Shown here one piece after another: positions 11,949 to 24,198 of a stretch of 64,000 bases of DNA. The notes below the pieces were generated by a model. The model ran no database searches. It saw nothing but the letters and a program-made list of their open reading frames with translations, and was not told the DNA's origin. This DNA comes from Punica granatum (Eukaryota > Streptophyta > Magnoliopsida > Myrtales > Lythraceae): NCBI RefSeq assembly GCF_007655135.1, contig NC_045130.1:682001-746000 (forward strand). The letters are read 5' to 3'. The position numbers and the translations under genes are program-made. Each line of letters opens with the position of its first letter. The stretch's first letter is position 1.

Positions 11949-13690
11949 TGTTGGGAATTTGTGTATGCCCTAGATGCAATCTATCATCAGTTCTGTAATA
12001 TGACATGTATTTCATTATATTACGAGGCATATCTGTTATTGTGTAGATTGCGCTAAATATGATTTTACACAATAATGTCCTTGGAATAGTAGGTTCAATA
12101 GGCATCAAGTGTGACTTGATTGTGAGATCCTATAATTACTGAACATTATTCCTAAATGTCCATAGTCAAAGTATTATCGTTAATTAGGACAACGATAATA
12201 CGGTTAGATTAGTGTAAGTGTTGATTGATGATCAAATCTCATAGGTCATGGATATGGAGATATCAAATCACACCACATGTATACATTAAGAGTAATGTGT
12301 ATAGGACTGATCCGCCATGAGATTGCTACATGGGTTGTTACGTGACTGTCATTAGCATATCTCAAAGTGACTATAGTGTAATGGTCCTTTGACTTGAGGT
12401 CACCATAGATTCCTACATGTAATGTCATATACTTTGATACTGTCAAACGCCACTGTAACAGGATGGTTATAAAGACAGTTATTGGGTATACCACAGAGCA
12501 TGGAGAGGAATGTGAGTGATCAAGATAGGATTTGTCCCTCCTACGAAACGGGAGCGATATCTCACGGCCACTTGGTGGTTAAGTCTAAAAGTGTATGCAT
12601 ACCCAAATGAGTCGATATAATGATATCGAGCTCATTTGTTCTGATAGACTTACCCGGTAAACCAAGAAAGAGAGATATTGAGCCATACAAGGATGTCATC
12701 GACCATGCCTTGGGCTCAATAGAGATATAGAGGACAATGGATTATATTACACGGTAATATAGGTCACGAGGTTCGTCGAGAAATTGACTTTTAGATTACT
12801 TGAGTAACAGTGATGCATTGCTAGATGCCGCTCACTGTTTGTAATATTGAAATAGAGATTTTGATATTACTGTCAACGTAATTGGGAACCTACAGGGTCA
12901 CACACGACGACTAAATCGACGGGATATTTTGAAACAATAAAATCGTCTAATAAAGATTAGATGATTTATGGTGCGATCGATTAATCGGATATTTAATGAG
13001 ATTAAATTTGTCGATTAATTGTATTCGATTTATTAGATTAATGGACATCATTGATACACGATACAATGTGTATGTATGTAAAATATATAGAGATATATAG
13101 ATCGGTGGAGTTTACGTTTTCGTCACCGCTCTTTCTCTTATAAAAAGGGGGGCAATGAATGACAGACTATATATATATACATACACAATTGGGATCCTTA
13201 TTTCACTTTGTCCCACACCGGTCAGGGACATGAAATTCGTCCCCCCAAGCTCTATATATATAGATATATATAGCTGAAAGGTTTTAAGATATATATGTGA
13301 CAGTGTGTGGATATATATATATGTGATATATATATGCATGCATAAGCATATACGTATATACATGTGTGTATGCTTTATTTTAATATAAATAATTTGAATT
13401 GAATTGTTCAATTCAAATTAGGTCCATTAGTCTGAAAATTTTGGGTGTCGCATCGGTGTTTCTTTCGAGTGTTGGTCGCTAGCACCGCCGATCTCGAAGA
13501 CTCGTCGACAAAGTCGGTGTGGATTCCAGTAGAGGCGTCACGCGTGGGACGCTCGGTCGACAACTTTAAATATTCCAGGTACGTTTTTATTTACTCTTAT
13601 TCTTCTAGTAGGTCTTGGAATTAGTTTCACGGGTAGGAAATTTTGAATTTCTGTTCCTTTTCGCTTCCGTTGCGCCCCGTGGAACTAGCA
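11949..13690 (+). repeat. 5' LTR of copia element
   Basis: 1742 bp, beginning TGTTGGGAATTT and ending ACTAGCA two bases before the primer site, thus with normal TG...CA ends. It contains frames of 82 and 99 residues on the minus strand; these recur unchanged in the 3' LTR and are not genes. A TATA-like stretch with TATAAAAAGGGG near 13138-13149 could be the U3/R promoter. Confidence 0.93.
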
Positions 13691-13692
13691 AT

Positions 13693-13705
13693 TGGTATCA
13701 GAGCC
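13693..13705 (+). other. Primer-binding site of copia element
   Basis: TGGTATCAGAGCC, two bases after the 5' LTR, matches the 3' end of initiator tRNA-Met, the common primer for plant copia elements. Confidence 0.85.
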
Positions 13706-14391
13706 TAGCTAGTTAGAATCTGAGTAGATAATAGCATAAAATATGATTTTATGCTTGGTACTGGTATGATTATGTTTGATATTTGCGGTGCATGACTGTT
13801 AGACATGGACTATGTCCTAGTTGTGTTAGTATAATAGTTATACGTGTGGACTATTATGTAATAGTTACATAATAGTGTATAGTGAGATCGATTAAATGTT
13901 AATCAAATCCCTCAAAATATTAAGTCCATATCCTTCCACCGTGTAACGCTCGTCAAGACCAAGATCGATGAGTGTGTAGACCTTGCCTTCGCAGGATGCC
14001 CTTACCTATCCTAGTAAGACGTTGTGTTTACCAGTGGGTCGGACTTAACTGAGCAAGCCTAATAGGATTAGGAGTTCAGAGGCATGTAGTTGGGCATCGA
14101 TCTATAAGATAGATTTGAATAAGGAGTTATTCACCCAACTAATCAAGAGTTGCATGTGATGCAATTGGGAAAGTGAGTTCCCTACCTAAATAGCCAGTTC
14201 TGGGTGAATCAGCCCTCGCTGACTCAGAGCTTGGTGAGATATGGATCTTGAGCTACTATGAGAATGATATTCTCTGAATCAATGTTGAGGGTCATTGATT
14301 TGATATAAATAGTGGGAGCAATATTTATAAAGTCCTCATTAAATATTGTTGTGTCATAATACTTATTTTGTATATTTCTATGGTAGTTACC

Positions 14392-17300
14392 ATGGCAGGG
14401 AGCACTTCTAGTACTTTCTGTTTGCGATCCGTCCTTGATAAGGACAAACTGTCAGGGAATAATTTCCTTGGTTGGTATCGAAACTTGAGAATTGTTCTCA
14501 CCCAAGAAAAGAAGCTATATGTCTTAGAGCAACCTCTTCTTGCGCCACCGCCTGACGATGCCCCCCAAGCTGAGAAAGATGCTTATAGTAAACATCATGA
14601 TGATGCCGTAAACGTCGGATGTCTCATGTTAGTCACCATGGACTCGGAGCTTCAGAAGCAACACGAGAACATGAAGGCGTACGATATGATCGTGCATCTC
14701 AGGCAGCTCTATCAAGAGCAGGCCCGACATGAGAGATTCGAGATCTCTAAAGCACTTTTTCAGGCAAGGTTGACTGAGGGTAGCCCGGTGGGTCTTCATG
14801 TACTCAAGATGATTGGGTACGTTGAGACTCTGGGAAGACTGGGATTTCCTCTTGGTCAAGAGTTGGCCACAGATTTAGTCCTACAGTCGCTGCCCAGCAG
14901 TTATAGTCAGTTCATTATGAGCTATAATATGAATGACTACAATAAACCATTGCCTGAACTGCTTAGCATGTTGAGAACAGCTGAGCATGATATCAGCAAG
15001 GGGACATCCGTTCTAATGGTCCAAGGGACCAAAAGAAAGGGCAAGAGCAAGAGTAAAGGCAAGAAGGCTAAAGGTGCATCCAATTTTGACTTGGGTGCGT
15101 TGAAGCCTAAAGCCAAGGTGGCGAAGAATGATTACTGCTTCCATTGTGGCAACACTGGACATTGGAAGCGGAATTGTAAGATATACCTGGAAGAGTTGAA
15201 GAAGAAGAAGGGAAGTGAGACTTCCACTTCGGGTATCCATGTTATAGAGATTAATGTATCTACTACTTCTACATCTTGGGTATTAGATACCGGATGTGGT
15301 GCTCATATTTGTGGAAATATGCAGGACCTAAAGGACAGTAGATCGTTGACAAAGGGCGAGGTGGATCTACGAGTTGGAAATGGAGCAAGAGTTGCTACAT
15401 TAACTGTAGGGACTTATCACCTAGTTTTGCCTACTGGGCTTGTATTAGATCTTAACGACTGTTATTATGTACCTGCTATTAGTAGAAACATAATATCTGT
15501 TTCTTGTTTGGACAAGAAGGGATTTTGTTTCACTATAAAGAACAAGTGTTGTTCTATGTACATGAATGATGTATATTATGGCAGTGCACATTTAAGTAAT
15601 GGTCTGTATGTTCTTGATCTAGATACGCCTATTTATAATGTGGAAACCAAACGGCTCAAATCTAATGATTCGAACCCGACTTACCTCTGGCATTGTCGTT
15701 TAGGCCATATTAGCGAGAATCGCATCTCTAGACTCCATAAGGATGGATTACTGGACTCGTTTGATTTAGAATCGATCGAGACATGCGAACCTTGCTTAAT
15801 GGGGAAAATGACTAAGGCCCCTTTTACCGGAAAAGGTGAGCGAGCTAGTGATCTTTTGGCTCTCATACATACCGATGTATGTGGACCAGTGAACAAGCTT
15901 GCTAGAGGTGGGTATCTCTACTTTATTACATTTACTGATGATTTCAGTAGATTTGGATATGTGTTTTTGATGAAACACAAATCTGAATCCTTTGAAAAGT
16001 TCAAAGAATTTAAGAATGAAGTGGAGAATCAGTTGGGTAAGAGCATTAAAGTTCTTCGATCAGATCGAGGAGGTGAATATTTGAGCTATGAGTTCGCTGA
16101 CTATCTTAAACAGTGTGAGATTTTATCTCAACTGACTCCACCTGGAACACCATAATGGAATGGTGTAGCTGAGAGGAGGAATCGAACTTTATTAGATATG
16201 GTTCGATCTTTGATGAGTCATGCAAACTTACCTGACTCCTTCTGGGGATATGCTCTACAGACAGGTGCTCTCATATTAAACAATGCTCCGTCGAAATCAG
16301 TTGAAAGGACACCATATGAGATGTGGTATGGGAAACGTCCCAAAATGTCTTTTCTAAAGATATGGGGTTGCGAAGCTTATGTGAAGAGATTGTCTTCGGA
16401 TAAGCTTGGCCCTAAATCGGACAAATGTTACTTCGTGGGGTATCCTAAGGAAACTCGAGGATACTATTTCTATAATCCCATCGAGGGCAAAGTGTTTGTC
16501 GCTCGAACTGCGGTATTCCTTGAGAAAGAGTTTCTCTTCAAAGGAACTAGTGGGAGGAAATTAGAACTTGGGGAAGTTCTACCACAAAATGACATTGACC
16601 AAACGACGGGCGATGTTGCAGAACAAGTACCACAAGTTGTTGTGGCACAATCTTCTACACAGGTGACACAGGAGCCTCGTAGGTCTAGTAGGATACGTCA
16701 TGAGCCCGAGAGATATGGATTTCTCGTGACTCAAGACAATGACGTATTGCTCATAGATAATGATGAGCCTACAACCTATGCGGAAGCCGTAATAGGCCCA
16801 GACTCTGAGAAATGGCTGGAGGCCATGAGATCTGAGATGGAGTCCATGTACACTAACCAAGTATGGACTTTGGTTGATCCACCTGAAGGGGCAAAACCCA
16901 TTGGGTGTAAGTGGGTCTTCAAGAAGAAGACTGACATGGACGGTAATGTGATTACCTTTAAGGGCCGACTTGTGGCAAAAGGTTTCAGACAAGTTCATGG
17001 TGTTGACTATGACGAAACCTTTTCCCCGGTAGCTATGCTTAAATCCATCAGGATCTTGCTTGCAATTGCAGCTTATTATGATTATGAGATCTGGCAAATG
17101 GATGTCAAAACTGCTTTCCTGAACGGGAAGCTCCTCGAGGATGTGTTTATGACACAACCAGAGGGTTTTGTCGATCCACATTGTGCCGGAAAGGTTTGTA
17201 AGCTACAACGGTCTATTTATGGACTGAAGCAAGCTTCTAGGAGCTGGAATCTTCGTTTTGATGATGCAATCAAAGAGTTTGGTTTCATCAAGAATGAAGA

Positions 17301-18345
17301 TGAACCCTGTGTTTACAAGAAGGTTAGTGGGAGCATAGTAATCTTCCTGGTGTTATATGTAGATGACATACTTCTAATCGGGAATGACATTCCTTCCTTA
17401 CAGTCTGTGAAGACTTGGTTGGGAAGGTGTTTCTCTATGAAGGACTTAGGCGAAGCTACCTACGTGCTAGGTATCAGGATCTATAGAGATAGATCCAGGA
17501 GACTGCTTGGCTTAAGTCAGAGTGCATACATAGATAAAGTGCTTCGGCGATTTAGCATGCAGGATTCTAAGAAAGGGTCGCTGCCTATGTTACATGGCAT
17601 AAGCCTTTCGAAGGCTCAGTGTCCTTCTACTCGAGAGGAGAGGGACCGCATGAATAGGATTCCATATGTCTCAGCTATTGGATCCATCATGTATGCTATA
17701 TTATGCACTCGATCAGATGTCTCGTATGCTTTGAGTATGACGAGTCGATACCAATCAGATCCAGGTGAAAGACACTGGATTGCAGTAAAGAACATCCTTA
17801 AGTACTTACGAAGGACTAAGGAGATGTTTTTGGTATATGGAAGCGAAGAAGAGCTCGTTGTAAGAGGTTACACCGATGCTAGCTTCCAGACCGATAAGGA
17901 CGACAGTAGATCGCAGTCAGGGTATGTGTTCTGCCTGAATGGAGGTGCTGTGAGTTGGAAGAGTTCCAAACAGGAGACAGTAGCCGACTCTACCACAGAG
18001 GCCGAGTATATTGCTGCTTCTAACGCTGCAAAAGAGGCCGTTTGGATTAAGAAGTTCATAAAAGAACTTGCTGTGGTTCCTAGCATCGCAGACCCAGTGG
18101 ATCTCTATTGTGACAACAATGGAGCCATTGCGCAAGCTAAGGAACCTAGGTCTCACCAACGATCCAAACATATACTCAGGCGCTTCCATCTCATTCGCGA
18201 GATCATCGACAGAGGAGATGTGAAGATATGCAGAATACCAACAGATGAGAATCTCGCAGATCCACTTACGAAGCCTCTTGTGCAGCGCAAGCACGAGGCT
18301 CACACTAGATCTATTGGCATTAGACAGATGCCAGATTGGCTCTAG
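14392..18345 (+). pseudogene. Copia gag-pol polyprotein with one in-frame stop
   Basis: A single frame runs from ATG 14392 (context ACCATGGC; earlier in-frame ATG at 14380) to TAG 18343-18345, interrupted only by TAA at 16153-16155. Domains in order: gag (UBN2-like) about 14420-14990; CCHC knuckle CFHCGNTGHWKRNC at 15136-15177; aspartic protease with VLDTGCGAHI near 15279-15309; GAG-pre-integrase with an HCRLGH zinc-binding start near 15690; integrase core from about 15860; reverse transcriptase with YVDD at 17355-17366; RNase H with the TEAEYIA motif near 17998-18018. The stop falls in the integrase core. It fits a single C-to-T change of a CAA codon. If read literally the product ends as a 587-residue gag-protease-partial integrase, leaving RT untranslated. 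Readthrough or expression by other copies cannot be excluded. Confidence 0.92.
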
Positions 18346-18359
18346 TGCAAGTGGGAGAT
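18346..18359 (+). other. Polypurine tract of copia element
   Basis: TGCAAGTGGGAGAT stands directly before the 3' LTR and right after the pol stop. This is the plus-strand primer position, and the GTGGGAGAT form is common in plant copia elements. Confidence 0.75.
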
Positions 18360-20068
18360 TGTTGGGAATTTGTGTATGCCCTAGATGCAATCTATCATCA
18401 GTTCTGTAATATGACATGTATTTCATTATATTACGAGGCATATCTGTTATTGTGTAGATTGCGCTAAATATGATTTTACACAATAATGTCCTTGGAATAG
18501 TAGGTTCAATAGGCATCAAGTGTGACTTGATTGTGAGATCCTATAATTACTGAACATTATTCCTAAATGTCCATAGTCAAAGTATTATCGTTAATTAGGA
18601 CAACGATAATACGGTTAGATTAGTGTAAGTGTTGATTGATGATCAAATCTCATAGGTCATGGATATGGAGATATCAAATCACACCACATGTATACATTAA
18701 GAGTAATGTGTATAGGACTGATCCGCCATGAGATTGCTACATGGGTTGTTACGTGACTGTCATTAGCATATCTCAAAGTGACTATAGTGTAATGGTCCTT
18801 TGACTTGAGGTCACCATAGATTCCTACATGTAATGTCATATACTTTGATACTGTCAAACGCCACTGTAACAGGATGGTTATAAAGACAGTTATTGGGTAT
18901 ACCACAGAGCATGGAGAGGAATGTGAGTGATCAAGATAGGATTTGTCCCTCCTACGAAACGGGAGCGATATCTCACGGCCACTTGGTGGTTAAGTCTAAA
19001 AGTGTATGCATACCCAAATGAGTCGATATAATGATATCGAGCTCATTTGTTCTGATAGACTTACCCGGTAAACCAAGAAAGAGAGATATTGAGCCATACA
19101 AGGATGTCATCGACCATGCCTTGGGCTCAATAGAGATATAGAGGACAATGGATTATATTACACGGTAATATAGGTCACGAGGTTCGTCGAGAAATTGACT
19201 TTTAGATTACTTGAATAACAGTGATGCATTGCTAGATGCCGCTCACTGTTTGTAATATTGAAATAGAGATTTTGATATTACTGTCAACGTAATTGGGAAC
19301 CTACAGGGTCACACACGACGACTAAATCGACGGGATATTTTGAAACAATAAAATCGTCTAATAAAGATTAGATGATTTATGGTGCGATCGATTAATCGGA
19401 TATTTAATGAGATTAAATTTGTCGATTAATTGTATTCGATTTATTAGATTAATGGACATCATTGATACACGATACAATGTGTATGTATGTAAAATATATA
19501 GAGATATATAGATCGGTGGAGTTTACGTTTTCGTCACCGCTCTTTCTCTTATAAAAAGGGGGGCAATGAATGACAGACTATATATATATACATACACAAT
19601 TGGGATCCTTATTTCACTTTGTCCCACACCGGTCAGGGACATGAAATTCGTCCCCCCAAGCTCTATATATATAGATATATATAGCTGAAAGGTTTTAAGA
19701 TATATATGTGACAGTGTGTGGATATATATATATGTGATATATATATGCATGCATAAGCATATACGTATATACATGTGTGTATGCTTTATTTTAATATAAA
19801 TAATTTGAATTGAATTGTTCAATTCAAATTAGGTCCATTAGTCTGAAAATTTTGGGTGTCGCATCGGTGTTTCTTTCGAGTGTTGGTCGCTAGCACCGCC
19901 GATCTCGAAGACTCGTCGACAAAGTCGGTGTGGATTCCAGTAGAGGCGTCACGCGTGAGACGCTCGGTCGACAACTTTAAATATTCCAGGTACGTTTTTA
20001 TTTACTCTTATTCTTCTAGTAGGTCTTGGAATTAGTTTCACGGGTAGGAAATTTTGAATTTCTGTTTT
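18360..20068 (+). repeat. 3' LTR of copia element, shortened at its end
   Basis: About 1709 bp, identical to the 5' LTR apart from two substitutions. The match ends at 20066 (5' LTR position 13655). The last 35 bases of the 5' LTR, including its terminal CA, are missing here, and two T bases stand before the ACAAT target duplication. Confidence 0.9.
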
Positions 20069-20336
20069 ACAATCTGACGGAATAATTGACGCCGTGCTAG
20101 ATGTGCAATTAAACTAGAATGTCGTATCTTTATGTGCTATTTTTTAAATGTCATGCTATATTTAGGAAAAAGTGCAATCGTTGTGTCTTTCTGTGCTACT
20201 ATTCAAAAGTTGTGCTATATTTAAGAAAAAATGCAAAAGTCGTGTATGTCTATGCTATTTTCTAAAGGTCGTGCTATATTTAGAAAAAAAAAAGTGCAAA
20301 GGTTGTGCTTTTCTATGTTATTAACCATTAATTATA

Positions 20337-22377
20337 TAACATTATTAATAATCTTATTGGTTGATTTGAAGATACCAAATCAATAAAGTATAAACTACTA
20401 TCATTAATGTATATTCATAAATTTTTAATTAGATATAACAAAATTTACAATTTCAATAAGCATTTTTTTTAAACATGAAAAACCCCAATGTGGGTAAAAG
20501 TCACATGACTAAATTCATATCAAATTTCTATCAATGAAAAAATTACACTTTATTTTCATGAAGGATAAGCCCTCGATCAACCCAAACTCAAGAGGCATGC
20601 TCTCTTACATCACCAAACCAAAACTCATTGCCCAAAGGAGCGGATTACAAACTCGGCGAAAACAATACCTATAGAGCTCAAATAAAAATTCTAATTGTTC
20701 ATAATTTTGTCCCACGAGTGTTGAAGCTGTTGCAAAATTTCATCCCGATTGAAGTCGATTTGTCCTTCTGATCAAGGTTTGATCTTGCACTGGTCGGAGC
20801 TCCCCGACGTACAAATTTCTACTCCTACTGTTTTGTTCTATTCTTTGTGATCTGCCGCAGCTGATTCTGTTACTTAGCTGCTCCCTTTCTTCGTGGGCCT
20901 ACTAAAACCCGAACAATAATCCAATAAAATGAGCCTGATTCTTCAAATTAGAGGGAGAACCAAATAAGTATGCATGTATACAAGCAATCGGAAAAAGTCA
21001 CTAATGGCGTGGTAACTATTGCTATTTATATGCACGCACGTATGTATGTATGTACGTACGTACGCTCGTATGCATGCACATGCGCGCAGTATGAATGGTT
21101 CCATTATTTGCCAGTTCCAAATTAAGCTTTTCGCTATACGACAGAAGAAGACCATATATGTATAGTCAGTTTGGGTATCCAATTAATATATGCATGCAGA
21201 AAAATTGTTGGCCCAAAGCTTACTAGGCTGATTAATTGCCAGGGCCAGCGGCCTTACGTACACCAGTAACTTTAGTCTATATCTTAGGCCTCTTTTTTAT
21301 TTTTTGGCTGAGTATCTTTAGGCCATGTTAGCGGCTACTCCAGTGCTTATAAACCCACATACCCATTTTTATAAATAATATAATAATAAATAATAACTGG
21401 AGTTTATGTCCCTCTCTCTGTTTCTTTGTCTCTCTACTCCAGTGCTTATAATAGTCTTTGGTGCGTCAGCTCGTTCTAATCACACGGTGGTTCTAGCGAA
21501 ATATCCAATCCATATACTACAAGTAAAAATTTGTCAATTAAAAATTTAATCAGTTTGTTACCATTAGTCGCGTTGTCATATTAATCAGTCTCTTTGAATA
21601 AAGAGAACTGGTGCCTCGCAGTTGGATAAGGTGATTAAAACTGGCCAACTCTTTTGCGAGGACCGAGTGTGCAGTTGAGTGAACCTGCCTCACCCCTCAA
21701 GCGAGCCTAGTCGAAGAATAACATCGCGTAGCATACATGAATATGGATATAGCCATATAGGTGGATATAGATATATGATCAGGTGATGAATTGGGGATGG
21801 TCGAGCTTAAACAATCGATCATTGGAATTCGCTGGGCATTTCGGGTCAAACCAATGTCACAAATTCGTATCTTTTTTCTCTGGTCGTTGAGTTATTTTAT
21901 TTGTTTTGTTAGAAATTTTAGCATGATTCTGTGGCTCATGACACCAATTATTTTCACAGTTGGATGCTTAGTGAGCCGCAAGATTCACGTGCATCCAACG
22001 CGTGAAAAGCCGTGTCCTCATCAACCAGAGTTATGCTAGCAGAACCCTTGTTTCGTTGGTAGATTAACCAATTAGAAGCGTCAATTGAAAGCATTTAACT
22101 TGGCTTTCTTAACTAGCTCTCTCCCCATCCACCGAAAAAAAGAAGAAAAAACTCCCTCAACGTGCATATGTATGTATGTATGTCTGTATATATAATCACT
22201 AGCTAGTATGATTAACCCAAATAATCGATTCACTATTATGTATTGTCGTCGTCGTTGATGATGACAAAGCAAAAGCAAGAGAGAAAGGGACTTGGTTGTG
22301 ATCTTCTCCTACTCCAACAAATATTATCAAGTTTTTATATATATATATATATACATACATATATATATATATATGCA
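20337..22377. other. Intergenic region, no gene supported
   Basis: AT-rich spacer. The stretch 20460-20930 is less AT-rich and, read on the minus strand, has a TTGGGGTTTTTCATG phrase reminiscent of retrotransposon LTR R/U5 regions, but I found no paired copy or target duplication. A direct repeat CTACTCCAGTGCTTATAA occurs at about 21336-21353 and 21436-21453. A run of CGTA/TATG repeats lies at 21030-21075 and (TA)n at 22338-22372. No reading frame is convincing. Confidence 0.5.
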
Positions 22378-22979
22378 GGTTAATAAAAAAAATTATAAAC
22401 TTTTCACAATTTAACGATTTTAATACGAATTTTTTCTTTTAGCCAATTAAATCACAAATTACCGATTTGATAATAATGTTAACACACCCTCAATATCTCT
22501 ATTAATTTTAATTGAAATTGCTGACGTGTACATGACAGTGCCACGTGACATATGGTGATTGGCTGAGTGGATTCCACGTTTTTTAAAACTAAAAAATATT
22601 ATGAAAATTAAAAATAACAAAAAAAAGCTCGCAAGTGAGGAGGGAAGGTCGCTGGATACCCCAATTCGGGGGGTGGGGGCCGGTGTCGAGGTCCCACCGC
22701 CGACCACCTCTCCTCCTTTACACAATCGGCCTTACTGCCTTTTTTTCCCTCCTTTTTTGTTATTTTTTAAAATTTTAATTTTTTTAAAAAATGTGAGATC
22801 CACTCAACCAATCACCGTGTGTCACGTAGTATCGTCATATATGAGTAAGCAATTTTGGTTAAAATTAATGAAGAAATTGACGGTGTGTTAATATTTTTAT
22901 TAAATCAGTAATTTTTAATTGGCTAAAAAAAAGTTCGTGCTAAAATTGTTAAAATTTGAAATATTTTTGGTTATTAATC
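22378..22979. mobile_element. Long-TIR Mutator-like MITE
   Basis: About 600 bp with imperfect inverted repeats of roughly 200 bp. The left arm (22400-22570) and the reverse complement of the right arm (22800-22960) share long stretches, including TAGCCAATTAAA, the TTAACACACC block and the TGATTGGCTGAGTGGATTCCAC type block. Outer ends begin GGTTAATAA and GATTAATAA. Flanks are (TA)-rich, so a target duplication cannot be verified. The GC-rich core (22640-22730) carries no recognisable protein. The left arm holds CACGTG at 22542-22547. It is related in architecture to the element at 11299-20326. Confidence 0.7.
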
Positions 22980-24198
22980 ATATATATATTTATTACTCGG
23001 GAGGACCCTACTGCATTGCCTGCCAACTAATGGCTGAGAAATCCTCATTACACATATTCCTCGTATTAGGTGACACCATATACAATTAAATCGTATATAT
23101 TCTAGAAAAAAGAATATTTAATTTATGATGTCTTTATCGATCCTGGCTAAGCTAGCCCAGCCCCGACCGGAAGAAAAGACAATTAAAATAATATATATAT
23201 ATATATATACATATATTTATATTGGGAAAAAAATATATCAAATATATAAAATGATTTCATATATTTAATTCATGCATTCAGGTTCGGCTGTCGGCAATTG
23301 CATGTAGAGATGGACGTACGTAATGGAAAATGATTGGAATTTGGACATATTATATGAGGTGGTCCATCGTTGGTTGTTGTTGTGGTCCTCCCCTCCCTCC
23401 TGACGTCGTCGTCTACCCTATCTATCTACTCCTCCTTAATTTTTTAAATTTTTTTTCCCTCAATTCCTAATTATTGTTGATCTCTGATTAAATTTAAATT
23501 ACCGCAAGGACAGGAAATTATTTGTCTGATTAAATTTAAATTACTCCGAAGCAAAGGGAAATTATCTATAAGCGAATAATAATATATTAAGAAGAAAGTC
23601 AAAAATAGAGGGCAAAATCAAAACTTACCACCCACAGCGAGACAAGAGTCACAGTCACAGTCACGTGACAGACGAGGAGGACTGGACTGGTGGTCCACAA
23701 TGGGCCCAAATGGTGGGCCATGTCGAGGCCCAACTGCTCTTCACTTGCGCCTTCTATGTGTTCTTTCTCATCCGGACGGCCATAGAGCATTAATGTAACG
23801 CATGTATGTACGTGTGTGTGTGTGTGTGGGTGTTTGTGTCTATACCACAATCGTCGAAACAAATCTTCGTGCCCTGCTCACACCAAAAAGAAATAATAAA
23901 AAAAAGAAAAAAAATGGTTCAACTTGCATATAGGTCAATTCAAGATATCACCTGCTATTTTATTTTATTTTAAATTTTAAACACTACTGCATCGATATGG
24001 TATTCTATTCGCAGTTGGATTGTCCACGATATCCTCTTATTTAACATGGCCTCCCCAATCCAATGATTGGATGATTAAGATATGATATCACCGGGTCACC
24101 GTAAAATTTTCCATGCTTATACATTGATGCATACACCAAAGACGAATAAAAAAGGAAAGAAATATAGGTAAAGCTCGAATTTTATAAAGTAATAAAAT
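22980..24198. other. Intergenic region, no gene supported
   Basis: AT-rich sequence with a (TA)n run near 23190-23211 and a GT run near 23812-23828. The ORF-like stretch on the minus strand at 23599-23862 has a composition dominated by simple repeats and is not a credible gene. Confidence 0.5.

Larger units (their letters stand above)
11949..20068 (+). mobile_element. Ty1/copia LTR retrotransposon, very young
   Basis: The whole element consists of 5' LTR (11949-13690), primer site, gag-pol (14392-18345), polypurine tract and 3' LTR (18360-20068), flanked by ACAAT target duplications (11944-11948 and 20069-20073). The LTRs align at a constant offset of 6411 with two substitutions found by eye (12803/19214 and 13555/19966) and no indel. 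Insertion was therefore recent, of the order of 10^4 to 10^5 years under usual plant substitution rates (inference). Defects are one in-frame stop in the integrase region and a 3' LTR about 35 bp shorter than the 5' LTR at its outer end. It sits inside a Mutator-like element. Confidence 0.95.
11299..20326. mobile_element. Long-TIR Mutator-like element, split by a copia insertion
   Basis: The two outer arms (11299 to about 11520 and about 20090-20326) are inverted repeats of roughly 220-250 bp. Both begin GGTTAA at their outer ends and carry repeated phrases such as AAATATAGCACGACCTTT. They are flanked by ATTAATTATA at 11289-11298 and 20327-20336, a 9-10 bp target duplication typical of Mutator-like elements. 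Removing the copia element and its 5 bp duplication leaves about 900 bp. The interior (11530-11930) is AT-rich with a GC-balanced core and has no transposase. It is probably non-autonomous. It resembles the element at 22378-22979 in layout and in interior phrases such as TGATTGG.TGAG.GGAT. Confidence 0.75.

Noticed and set aside
12246..13411. Minus-strand frames of 82 and 99 residues in the copia LTR
   Set aside because: They recur identically in the 3' LTR (18657-18905, 19523-19822) and are dominated by simple repeats; LTR sequence, not genes.
16579..17181. 200-residue minus-strand frame opposite the copia pol
   Set aside because: Shadow of the plus-strand pol frame with no recognisable protein.
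20460..20930. Possible solo LTR on the minus strand
   Set aside because: Only a short R/U5-like phrase supports it; no TG...CA borders or target duplication could be set.
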